A stretch of 12,590 nt of DNA, taken from the NCBI GenBank assembly GCA_004556705.1, contig SFGA01000040.1, positions 1-12,590 on the forward strand, read 5' to 3'. Source of the DNA: Ruminococcus sp. (GTDB taxonomy: Bacteria; Bacillota; Clostridia; Oscillospirales; Acutalibacteraceae). A program made the translations under genes and the position numbers. The notes beneath the pieces are model-generated. The model was not told the origin of the DNA and did not search any database. It saw only the letters and a list, made by a program, of their open reading frames with translations. Positions 6,362 through 12,590 of this stretch are shown here, piece after piece (the stretch's first letter is position 1; the number at the start of each line of letters is the position of its first letter).

Positions 6362-6949
6362 ATGACAGGTCTTGAAAAGATACTTTCTACAATAGAACAG
6401 GATTCAAATGACCGCTGCCGTGAAATAACCGAGCAGGCACAAAAGCATGCGCAGGAGATTATCGACGCCGCAAGTGCCAAAGCGCAGGAGGACATTGAAA
6501 ACGCAAAGGCTTCTGTTGACAAAAAAGTTGCCGAACATGACGGCGCAATCGAAGCCTCTGTTTCAATGACAAAAAACAGAATAATTCTTGAGGGTAAGCT
6601 TGATATTATCTCGTCAACCCTTGAGAGAGCGCTTGAGGTTATCAAGGCTCTTCCGAAAAAGGAATATTTTGAAATCCTTAAAGGACTTATTCTTAAAAAT
6701 GTCAGAAAGGGCGAGGGCGTTCTCTGTCTTTCCAAAGAGGATACGGAGAAATTGCCGTCGAACTTTATCGACAGCATAAACAATGCGCTTAAAAGAGGCT
6801 ATAAAATATCACTCGGAGAGAGTGCGGATATTGACAGCGGATTTATTCTTGTCTATGGAGATATAGACATAAACTGTTCCTTTGACGCCGTTGCTTCGGC
6901 TAAGAGGGAGGAATTGAGAGATACTCTCAATGAAATGTTATTCAACTGA
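6362..6949 (+). CDS. ntpE: V-type ATP synthase subunit E (peripheral stalk)
   Basis: A 195-residue protein of the usual length for subunit E. Residues 1 to about 90 are a long charged helix (EITEQAQKHAQEIIDAASAK and onward) that pairs with the G/H subunit to form the peripheral stalk. Residues from about 95 to the end form the globular head that binds the top of subunit B. The C-terminal family signature SGFILVYGDIDINCSFD is followed by a helix with AKREELRDTLNEMLF. The ATG is eight bases after AAGGAG, which itself overlaps the stop codon of the K gene, 12 nt away. No oddity is seen. Confidence 0.93.
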   Translation: MTGLEKILSTIEQDSNDRCREITEQAQKHAQEIIDAASAKAQEDIENAKASVDKKVAEHDGAIEASVSMTKNRIILEGKLDIISSTLERALEVIKALPKKEYFEILKGLILKNVRKGEGVLCLSKEDTEKLPSNFIDSINNALKRGYKISLGESADIDSGFILVYGDIDINCSFDAVASAKREELRDTLNEMLFN

Positions 6950-6966
6950 TAAAGGAGGGAAGCGTT

Positions 6967-7935
6967 ATGAAAACACAGGATTATCTTTATGCGGTGTCGG
7001 CACTTCGTGTAAGTGAGGAAAACTTGCTTAAAGAGTCTGATTTGGAACAGTTAATAAACGCTCCCGATTACAAAAAGGCGATTGCGCTTTTGACTGAAAA
7101 AGGCTATGAAAAGCCCGACGGAAATGATTTTTCAAAGATGCTCGACAACAGACTTTCAGAGGTTTGGGACAGAGTTGTGAAAAGTGCGCCCGAGGCAAAA
7201 AGCCTTAATATGCTGATAATAAAAAACGATTTTCAAAACCTTAAAGCGATTATTAAATCCGAGGTCATAAATGATGATGCGAGGAAATATTTTGTTTCCC
7301 CCTGCGTTTACGACCCCGAAAAAATGCTTGAGGCGATAAAGGAAAGACGTTTTGCCGATTTGCCCGAGCTTATGCGAGAAACCGCAAAAAAAGCGTTTGA
7401 CGCCATAACCAAAACGGGCAACGGTCAGTATTGCGATATAATTACGGATGTCGGAACGCTTGAAGCGATACTTTCGTATGCGGAAAATGAGGAGGACGAA
7501 ACCCTCAAAAAATACGCCTACGAAATGTGCACGGCGTGCGATTTGAAAACCGCTTACCGCTGCATTAAAACGAAGAAAAACGAAAGCTTTGTAAAAAATG
7601 CACTTTGCGGAAGTCCTATGCTTTCAAAGGACGGTCTTGTTTCTGCGGTTATGTCGGGAGAGAATGATTTTTCCGAATATCTAAATTCAAACGGACTTTC
7701 AAAATACGCTGCGGCTTTTGAAAAAGGCACATCTGCGTTCGAAAAGCTCTGCGACGACGAGCTTATAAAGACGATGAAGCAGGCGAAAATGACAGTGTTC
7801 GGTATAAGTCCGCTTGCAGGCTATTATGTTGCAAACGAAACCGAGATTAAGTGCTTGAGGATTATTCTTTCGGCAAAATTGAGTGAGGCTTCGGATGAGG
7901 TTATAAGGGAAAGGATGCGTGAGCTGTATGTATAA
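6967..7935 (+). CDS. ntpC: V-type ATP synthase subunit C (rotor connector, d-like)
   Basis: A 322-residue, wholly helical soluble protein, the funnel that seats the central axle (D and F) on top of the K ring. The N-terminus DYLYAVSALRVSEENLL (5-21) and the C-terminus AGYYVANETEIKCLRIIL (284-301) with EVIRERMRELYV (311-322) are the conserved ends of the family. The middle consists of weakly conserved helical repeats with several Cys and many Lys/Glu. The start follows AGGAGG by eight bases, 17 nt after the E gene. Its stop codon lies inside the start of the F gene (8-nt overlap). Subunit C is among the least conserved parts of the complex, so the motifs at both ends and the position carry the call. 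Confidence 0.93.
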   Translation: MKTQDYLYAVSALRVSEENLLKESDLEQLINAPDYKKAIALLTEKGYEKPDGNDFSKMLDNRLSEVWDRVVKSAPEAKSLNMLIIKNDFQNLKAIIKSEVINDDARKYFVSPCVYDPEKMLEAIKERRFADLPELMRETAKKAFDAITKTGNGQYCDIITDVGTLEAILSYAENEEDETLKKYAYEMCTACDLKTAYRCIKTKKNESFVKNALCGSPMLSKDGLVSAVMSGENDFSEYLNSNGLSKYAAAFEKGTSAFEKLCDDELIKTMKQAKMTVFGISPLAGYYVANETEIKCLRIILSAKLSEASDEVIRERMRELYV

Positions 7936-8242
7936 AATCGGCGCAATGGGCGACAGGGACAGTATTTACGGCTTCGCAAGCATCGGAGTTGATATTTTCC
8001 CGACCGACGATGATTTGACCGCAACGGTTAAAACGCTTCGTCGCCTTGCAGACGGCGGATATGCGGTTATCTTTATAACCGAAGCCGTCTATTCGCAGAT
8101 TGATGCGGAAATCGAAAGATATAAGGACAAACCGTTACCGGCAATTATTCCCATACCCGGCGTTTACGGAAACACGGGTATAGGAATGAAGCAGGTCAGC
8201 AGCTTTGTCGAAAGAGCAGTAGGCTCTGATATTGTAAAGTAA
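7928..8242 (+). CDS. ntpG: V-type ATP synthase subunit F (central stalk; NtpG of E. hirae)
   Basis: A 104-residue central-axle subunit that binds D and is thought to stimulate ATP hydrolysis. It shows the Rossmann-like family pattern: YKIGAMGDRDSIYGF (2-16), a GVDIFP strand (20-25), AVIFITEAVYSQI (46-58), PAIIPIPG (71-78), and a final helix GIGMKQVSSFVERAVGSDIV (84-103). The ATG at 7928 is chosen because it begins M-Y-K-I-G as the family does; a GTG at 7919 would add three untypical residues (MSC). Its ribosome binding site is weak (GTGAG, or AAAGGA at 12 nt). The gene overlaps the end of the C gene by 8 nt, so translation is probably coupled. Confidence 0.93.
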   Translation: MYKIGAMGDRDSIYGFASIGVDIFPTDDDLTATVKTLRRLADGGYAVIFITEAVYSQIDAEIERYKDKPLPAIIPIPGVYGNTGIGMKQVSSFVERAVGSDIVK

Positions 8243-8272
8243 ACCAAACCTTGAAGGGTGGTAAAAAATAAA

Positions 8273-10045
8273 ATGAGTAAAGGTACAATCTTAAAAGTAT
8301 CGGGTCCGCTTGTCGTGGCTGAGAATATGAGAGACGCCAATATGTTCGACGTTGTTCGTGTAAGCGAGCACAGACTCATCGGCGAGATTATCGAAATGCA
8401 CGGCGATAAGGCTTCAATTCAGGTATATGAGGACACCGCAGGACTTGGAACGGGCGAGCCTGTCGAGTCAACCAACGAGCCCTTGAGCGTTGAATTGGGA
8501 CCGGGACTTATTAAAGGTATATTCGACGGTATTCAAAGACCGCTTGAAAAGATAATGGAAATTGCAGGCAACAGTCTTACAAGAGGTATCGAGGTTCCGT
8601 CGCTTCCAAGAGATGTTAAATGGCATTTCTTCCCGACTATTTCGGCAGGCGACGAGGTTCGTGCAGGCGACGAGGTCGGATATGTTCAGGAAACAGATAT
8701 TGTAAGACATAAAATAATGGTTCCGTTCGGCGTTGAGGGCAAAATTAAGTCCATAAAAGAGGGCGACTACACAGTTGAGGAAAAAATCGGTGCAATCGAA
8801 ACCGAAAACGGCACAACCGTTTCGCTTAAACTTATGCAGAAATGGCCTGTAAGACGAGGCAGACCGTACAAGAAAAAACTTCCTCCCGATATGCCGCTTA
8901 TCACGGGACAGAGAGTTGTCGATACACTTTTCCCGATAGCAAAGGGCGGTGTTGCGGCTATCCCCGGTCCGTTTGGAAGCGGTAAAACCGTTACACAGCA
9001 TCAGCTTGCAAAGTGGGCGGAGGCTGATATAGTTGTATATATCGGCTGCGGCGAGCGTGGAAACGAAATGACGGACGTTCTTAACGAGTTCCCAGAGCTT
9101 ATCGATCCGCACACGGGAAAATCTCTTATGGAGAGAACCGTGCTTATCGCAAACACCTCGGATATGCCCGTTGCTGCCCGTGAGGCATCTATTTATACAG
9201 GTATCACAATCGCAGAATATTTCAGAGATATGGGATATTCGGTAGCACTTATGGCTGACTCGACCTCACGTTGGGCGGAGGCTCTTCGTGAAATGTCGGG
9301 ACGACTTGAGGAAATGCCCGGCGAGGAGGGCTACCCCGCGTACCTCGGCTCAAGACTTGCGCAGTTCTATGAGCGTGCAGGCAGGGTAGAGGTACTCGGC
9401 TCAACCGAGCAGGAGGGCGCACTTTCGGTAATCGGTGCGGTATCGCCTCCCGGCGGTGATATTTCAGAGCCTGTTTCGCAGGCAACATTGAGAATTGTCA
9501 AGGTGTTCTGGGGACTTGATTCGGCACTTGCTTACAAGCGTCATTTCCCTGCAATAAACTGGCTTACGTCATATTCGCTTTATGCAGATGACCTCGGCGC
9601 ATGGTTTAACAAGAATGTTAATCCCGAGTGGATGAAGCTCAGAACAAGAATGATGGGCATACTTTCGGACGAGGCTTCGCTTGACGAAATCGTTAAGCTT
9701 GTCGGTATGGACGCACTTTCTCCCTCCGACAGACTTAAAATGGAAGCGGCAAGAAGTATTCGTGAGGACTTCCTCCATCAGCTTGCTTTCCACGAGGTTG
9801 ACACATATTCCTCACTTAAAAAGCAGTATTATATGATGAGCCTTGTGCTTTCGTATTTTGACGCTTCAAACGAGGCTCTCACAAAGGGCGCAGACATTGA
9901 AAGACTTGTCGCAATCCCCGTAAGAGAGGCAATAGGCAGATTTAAGTATGTAAAAGAAGAAAATATCGACAGCGAATACAAGCAGATTCTTGAACGCTTG
10001 GCAAAGGAAATCGCTGACGTTATCAATGCAAAGGAGGAATTCTGA
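8273..10045 (+). CDS. ntpA: V-type ATP synthase catalytic subunit A
   Basis: A 590-residue catalytic ATPase subunit; three copies alternate with B in the head. The Walker A loop GPFGSGKT is at 232-239 and the catalytic Glu is E261 in GERGNE, both at the positions known in E. hirae NtpA. The Walker B strand SVALMADSTSR has its Asp at 329. Residues about 115-190 contain the A-subunit-specific bulge region that F-type beta subunits lack. The chosen ATG at 8273 gives MSKGTILKVSGP, the standard N-terminus; a GTG five codons upstream lies within the AAGGGTGGT ribosome binding region. No intein is present, unlike some archaeal and yeast homologues. The stop codon overlaps the ATG of B by one base (TGATG). 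Confidence 0.97.
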   Translation: MSKGTILKVSGPLVVAENMRDANMFDVVRVSEHRLIGEIIEMHGDKASIQVYEDTAGLGTGEPVESTNEPLSVELGPGLIKGIFDGIQRPLEKIMEIAGNSLTRGIEVPSLPRDVKWHFFPTISAGDEVRAGDEVGYVQETDIVRHKIMVPFGVEGKIKSIKEGDYTVEEKIGAIETENGTTVSLKLMQKWPVRRGRPYKKKLPPDMPLITGQRVVDTLFPIAKGGVAAIPGPFGSGKTVTQHQLAKWAEADIVVYIGCGERGNEMTDVLNEFPELIDPHTGKSLMERTVLIANTSDMPVAAREASIYTGITIAEYFRDMGYSVALMADSTSRWAEALREMSGRLEEMPGEEGYPAYLGSRLAQFYERAGRVEVLGSTEQEGALSVIGAVSPPGGDISEPVSQATLRIVKVFWGLDSALAYKRHFPAINWLTSYSLYADDLGAWFNKNVNPEWMKLRTRMMGILSDEASLDEIVKLVGMDALSPSDRLKMEAARSIREDFLHQLAFHEVDTYSSLKKQYYMMSLVLSYFDASNEALTKGADIERLVAIPVREAIGRFKYVKEENIDSEYKQILERLAKEIADVINAKEEF

Positions 10046-11418
10046 TGCCGAAAGAATACAGAACAGTCGAAGAAGTAACAGGTCCTCTTATGCTTGTTCG
10101 TGAGGTTGAAAACGTCAAGTATGACGAACTTGGAGAAATCGAGCTTGCAAACGGCGAGACAAGACGTTGCAAGGTGCTTGAAATAAACGGCACGGACGCA
10201 CTTGTTCAGTTGTTTGAGCCCTCAACGGGTATCAACCTTTCAAACAGTAAGGTTAGATTTTTGGGCAGAATGATGGAACTCGGCGTGTCTGAGGATATGC
10301 TCGGCAGAGTCTTTGACGGCTTGGGCAGACCTATTGACGGCGGTCCCGAAATCATCCCCGAAAAGAGAATGAATGTAAACGGACTTCCGATGAACCCTGC
10401 TGCGAGAGCTTATCCGCAGGAGTTCATACAGACAGGCGTTTCCGCAATCGACGGACTTAACACGCTTGTAAGAGGTCAGAAGCTTCCGATTTTCTCAGCT
10501 TCGGGACTTCCTCACGCACAGCTTGCCGCACAGATAGCAAGGCAGGCAAAGGTTAGAGGCAAGGACGAGAAATTCGCCGTTGTATTTGCCGCAATGGGTA
10601 TCACCTTCGAGGAGTCAAACTTCTTTATCCGTTCATTTAAGGAAACGGGTGCAATCGATAGAACGGTTATGTTCTCAAACCTTGCAAACGACCCTGCAAT
10701 CGAAAGAATTGCCACACCGAGAATGGCGCTCACAGCCGCAGAATACCTTGCATTTGACAAGGGTATGCACGTCCTTGTTATTATGACGGACATTACAAAC
10801 TACGCAGATGCGTTGCGTGAGGTTTCCGCCGCAAGAAAGGAAGTTCCCGGCAGACGTGGCTATCCCGGTTATATGTACACAGACCTTGCGTCCATCTATG
10901 AGCGTGCAGGCAGACAAAAGGGCAAGGACGGCAGTATCACAATGATACCGATTCTCTCAATGCCCGAGGATGATAAAACTCACCCCATTCCCGACCTTAC
11001 AGGATATATCACAGAGGGACAGATTATCCTTTCCCGTGACCTTTACCGCCGTGGAATTATGCCGCCGATTGACGTTCTTCCGTCGCTTTCAAGACTTAAA
11101 GACAAGGGTATCGGCGAGGGCAAAACGAGAAAAGACCACTCAAACACAATGAACCAGCTTTTCTCGGCTTATGCAAGAGGTAAGGACGCAAAAGAGCTTA
11201 TGGTAGTCCTCGGCGAAGCGGCTTTGACGGATATGGATAAGCTTTATGCAAAGTTTGCCGACGAATTCGAAAAGGAATATGTAAATCAGAGCTTTGAAAC
11301 GGACAGAACTATCGAGGAAACACTTGATATTGGCTGGCGTCTTTTGAGAATATTCCCGAGAAGCGAGTTAAAGCGTGTCAGCGACGAGCTTCTTGACGAG
11401 TATTACGATAAGAAGTAA
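10045..11418 (+). CDS. ntpB: V-type ATP synthase regulatory subunit B
   Basis: A 457-residue non-catalytic partner of A in the A3B3 head. The degenerate P-loop region reads FSASGLPHAQLAAQIARQ (150-167) and lacks the Gly-Lys-Thr of a working Walker A, as expected. The arginine finger that completes the catalytic site of A is R350 in PSLSRLKDKG, the same position as in E. hirae NtpB. Further conserved blocks are GVSAIDGLNTLVRGQKLPIF (131-150), GRRGYPGYMYTDLASIYERA (269-288) and HPIPDLTGYITEGQI (313-327). The ribosome binding site AGGAGG is inside the end of the A gene, and TGATG couples the two genes, which suits a 3:3 ratio. Length and motifs are normal. Confidence 0.97.
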   Translation: MPKEYRTVEEVTGPLMLVREVENVKYDELGEIELANGETRRCKVLEINGTDALVQLFEPSTGINLSNSKVRFLGRMMELGVSEDMLGRVFDGLGRPIDGGPEIIPEKRMNVNGLPMNPAARAYPQEFIQTGVSAIDGLNTLVRGQKLPIFSASGLPHAQLAAQIARQAKVRGKDEKFAVVFAAMGITFEESNFFIRSFKETGAIDRTVMFSNLANDPAIERIATPRMALTAAEYLAFDKGMHVLVIMTDITNYADALREVSAARKEVPGRRGYPGYMYTDLASIYERAGRQKGKDGSITMIPILSMPEDDKTHPIPDLTGYITEGQIILSRDLYRRGIMPPIDVLPSLSRLKDKGIGEGKTRKDHSNTMNQLFSAYARGKDAKELMVVLGEAALTDMDKLYAKFADEFEKEYVNQSFETDRTIEETLDIGWRLLRIFPRSELKRVSDELLDEYYDKK

Positions 11419-11445
11419 GCGTATAAATCTTGAGGATTTGATATT

Positions 11446-12129
11446 ATGGCAGTAATGAATGTAAACCCTACCCGTATGGAGCTTACGAACTTAAAACGTA
11501 AGCTTGTTACGGCAAGAAGGGGACATAAACTTCTCAAAGATAAAAGAGACGAGTTAATGCGCCGATTTCTCGAGCTTGTAAGGGAAAACAAGGAATTGAG
11601 AAAGCAGGTTGAGGACGGTATCAAGCAGGCAAACGCTCACATGTCGGTTGCACGCTCGGTAATGAGCGACTCGGCATTGAATGTTGCGCTTATGCTTCCT
11701 ATGCAGGAGATGTCTCTTGAGGTTGACGAGAAAAATGTAATGAGCGTAAGGCTTCCCGTGTTTGATGCGAAATTCAAAACGGCGGACGAGTCCGATATAT
11801 ACTCATACGGCTTTGCGTTCACCTCGACAGACCTTGACGAAGCGGTAAAATCACTTTCCGATATTATGCCGCTTATGTTGAGACTTGCGGAGGTTGAAAA
11901 ATCGTGTCAGCTTATGTCTGTGGAAATCGAGAAAACACGCCGTAGGGTAAATGCTCTTGAGCATGTTATGATTCCGAGATACGAGGACACAATCAAGTAT
12001 ATTACAATGAAGCTTGACGAGAACGAGAGAAGCTCAACGACAAGGCTTATGAAGGTCAAGTCAATGATGCTTGAGGAGGCTCGCCAAAAGGCTCTTGCCC
12101 ACGATAACGAAATGGCAAAAAGAGCGTAA
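11446..12129 (+). CDS. ntpD: V-type ATP synthase subunit D (central axle)
   Basis: A 227-residue axle protein whose antiparallel coiled coil turns inside the A3B3 head. The N-terminal helix carries NPTRMELTNLKRKL (7-20) and RRGHKLLKDKRDELMRRF (24-41). The C-terminal helix carries IEKTRRRVNALEHVMIPRYE (161-180) and a basic and acidic tail. Residues about 75-140 form the small globular part between the helices. The ATG is ten bases after GAGGA, 27 nt after the B gene. This is the last gene of the operon. E. hirae ntpH and the potassium transporter gene ntpJ, which follow ntpD there, are absent; a terminator follows instead. Confidence 0.95.
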   Translation: MAVMNVNPTRMELTNLKRKLVTARRGHKLLKDKRDELMRRFLELVRENKELRKQVEDGIKQANAHMSVARSVMSDSALNVALMLPMQEMSLEVDEKNVMSVRLPVFDAKFKTADESDIYSYGFAFTSTDLDEAVKSLSDIMPLMLRLAEVEKSCQLMSVEIEKTRRRVNALEHVMIPRYEDTIKYITMKLDENERSSTTRLMKVKSMMLEEARQKALAHDNEMAKRA

Positions 12130-12147
12130 AATATAATAATAACAAAC

Positions 12148-12185
12148 CACGCCCCGAACAAAGCTGTTCGGGGCGTGAAATTTTA
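12148..12185 (+). terminator. Rho-independent terminator of the V-ATPase operon
   Basis: A perfect 13-bp GC-rich stem, CACGCCCCGAACA/TGTTCGGGGCGTG, with an AAGC loop (12148-12177), is followed by AAATTTTAT. It begins 18 nt after the stop codon of subunit D. On the minus strand the tail GTTTGTTATTATTATATTTT could serve transcription from the right as well. Confidence 0.85.
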
Positions 12186-12191
12186 TACGTA

Positions 12192-12219
12192 CCGTAGGGA
12201 CAGGGCGAGCCCCTGTCCG
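12192..12219 (+). repeat. Hairpin repeat type A, copy 1
   Basis: A 28-bp unit starting CCGTAGGGACAGGG and ending CCCTGTCCG. It folds as GGACAGGG/CCCTGTCC with a CGAGC loop. Two more copies of the same unit lie at 12248-12275 (opposite strand) and 12471-12498. It does not code for protein. Confidence 0.8.
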
Positions 12220-12247
12220 CAACAAATTACATATTAAATCAAATTCA

Positions 12248-12275
12248 CGGACAACCGCAAGGGTTGTCCCTACGG
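12248..12275 (-). repeat. Hairpin repeat type A, copy 2 (inverted)
   Basis: Read on the minus strand: CCGTAGGGACAACC, then CTTGC, then GGTTGTCCG. The stem is GGACAACC/GGTTGTCC, so three positions differ from copy 1 and the changes keep base pairing. With copy 1 it forms 12-bp terminal inverted repeats (12191-12202 and 12265-12276) around an 86-bp element. Confidence 0.75.
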
Positions 12276-12304
12276 TTCTATATATTTTTCAATCCGTGTG
12301 TTCA

Positions 12305-12357
12305 GGCTCCCTCTGACGAGGGAGCTGTCGTTTTTCGCAGAAAAATGACTGAGGGAG
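12305..12357 (+). repeat. Hairpin repeat type B, copy 1
   Basis: CTCCCTC-TGAC-GAGGGAG (12307-12324) is followed by a second stem, GTCGTTTTT/AAAAATGAC, with a CGCAG loop (12327-12349), and then by a final GAGGGAG (12351-12357). The final arm can also pair with the first CTCCCTC, so the unit can fold in two exclusive ways. Confidence 0.75.
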
Positions 12358-12387
12358 AGAAAACAATAAACAGCAAATTTTCGTTAT

Positions 12388-12439
12388 CTCTCCTTCCGTC
12401 ACGCCTGCGGCGTGCCACCTTCCTCGTCAGAGGAAGGCT
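12388..12439 (-). repeat. Hairpin repeat type B, copy 2 (inverted, divergent)
   Basis: On the minus strand it reads AGCCTTCCTCTGACGAGGAA, then GGTGGCACGCCGCAGGCGTG, then ACGGAAGGAG. The plan is the same as copy 1 (outer arms, TGAC loop, inner hairpin) but the inner stem is CACGCC/GGCGTG instead of the T/A stem. It forms an inverted pair with copy 1. Confidence 0.7.
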
Positions 12440-12470
12440 TTATTCTGCGAGCGTTTTCATTTGATGAAAG

Positions 12471-12498
12471 CCGTAGGGACAGGGCTCGCCCCTGTCCG
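12471..12498 (+). repeat. Hairpin repeat type A, copy 3
   Basis: CCGTAGGGACAGGG-CTCGC-CCCTGTCCG, a direct repeat of copy 1 that differs only in the central loop (CTCG against CGAG). Confidence 0.8.
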
Positions 12499-12504
12499 CC
12501 AAAG

Positions 12505-12557
12505 TCTCCCTCTCCGAGAGAGCTGTCGTTTTTTGGAAACAAAAAATGACTGAGGGA
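12505..12557 (+). repeat. Hairpin repeat type B, copy 3
   Basis: CTCCCTCTCCGAGAGAG is followed by the stem GTCGTTTTTT/AAAAAATGAC with a GGAAAC loop, then TGAGGGA. It is a direct repeat of copy 1 with a slightly longer T/A stem and a shortened outer arm. Confidence 0.75.
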
Positions 12558-12590
12558 TTTTACAAAATCATATAAAATCAACCTTACAAT

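Noticed and set aside
8468..9112. 214-residue ORF antisense to the catalytic A subunit
   Set aside because: It is a shadow of a strongly conserved gene. The product is rich in Cys, Asn and Arg without any domain, and no ribosome binding site was seen.
12192..12557. CRISPR array
   Set aside because: The repeats alternate in orientation, belong to two families, are spaced irregularly and fold internally. No uniform spacers and no cas genes are seen.
12264..12581. Two small ORFs (12264-12464 plus, 12399-12581 minus) in the tail
   Set aside because: Both run through the hairpin repeats; their residues come from the repeat arms and they have no convincing start.

Overview
The window comes from a low-to-moderate GC Gram-positive anaerobe, most likely a gut Clostridia of the Oscillospirales/Ruminococcaceae type. 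Three things point there: the strong AGGAGG-type ribosome binding sites, a bacterial V-type ATPase operon in the gene order of Enterococcus hirae ntp, and a tail of short hairpin repeats of a kind common between genes in gut Firmicutes genomes. This taxonomic guess is inference; there is no rRNA in the window.

Layout. Three genes lie on the minus strand at the left: a long ribose-phosphate pyrophosphokinase homologue (127-1305), a cation diffusion facilitator metal exporter with a duplicated cytoplasmic domain (1400-2575), and a TetR-family regulator (2743-3330). A divergent promoter region (3331-3522) separates tetR from a nine-gene plus-strand operon (3523-12129). The operon encodes the complete core of a V/A-type rotary ATPase in the order peripheral stalk G/H, I, K, E, C, F, A, B, D (ntpFIKECGABD). 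It ends in a strong hairpin terminator (12148-12185). The last 400 bases hold no gene, only two families of interleaved inverted hairpin repeats.

How the genes work together. A and B form the catalytic head (Walker A, catalytic Glu in A, arginine finger in B). D, F and C form the central rotor axle and the connector to the membrane ring. K is the ion-carrying ring. I is the membrane stator with the essential arginine. E and G/H form the peripheral stalks. The K subunit keeps all the side chains that bind sodium in E. hirae NtpK, so the machine is predicted to move Na+. Tight spacing and overlaps of 8, 8 and 1 nt indicate translational coupling.

The window is mostly an ordinary housekeeping/bioenergetic locus and I see no new multi-gene system. 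Points worth a second look are: an apparent ACG start codon for subunit I; perfect palindromes placed against promoters; an Asn-Asp/Asp-Asp metal site and a tandem C-terminal domain in the metal exporter; and hairpin repeats whose stems vary but stay paired.
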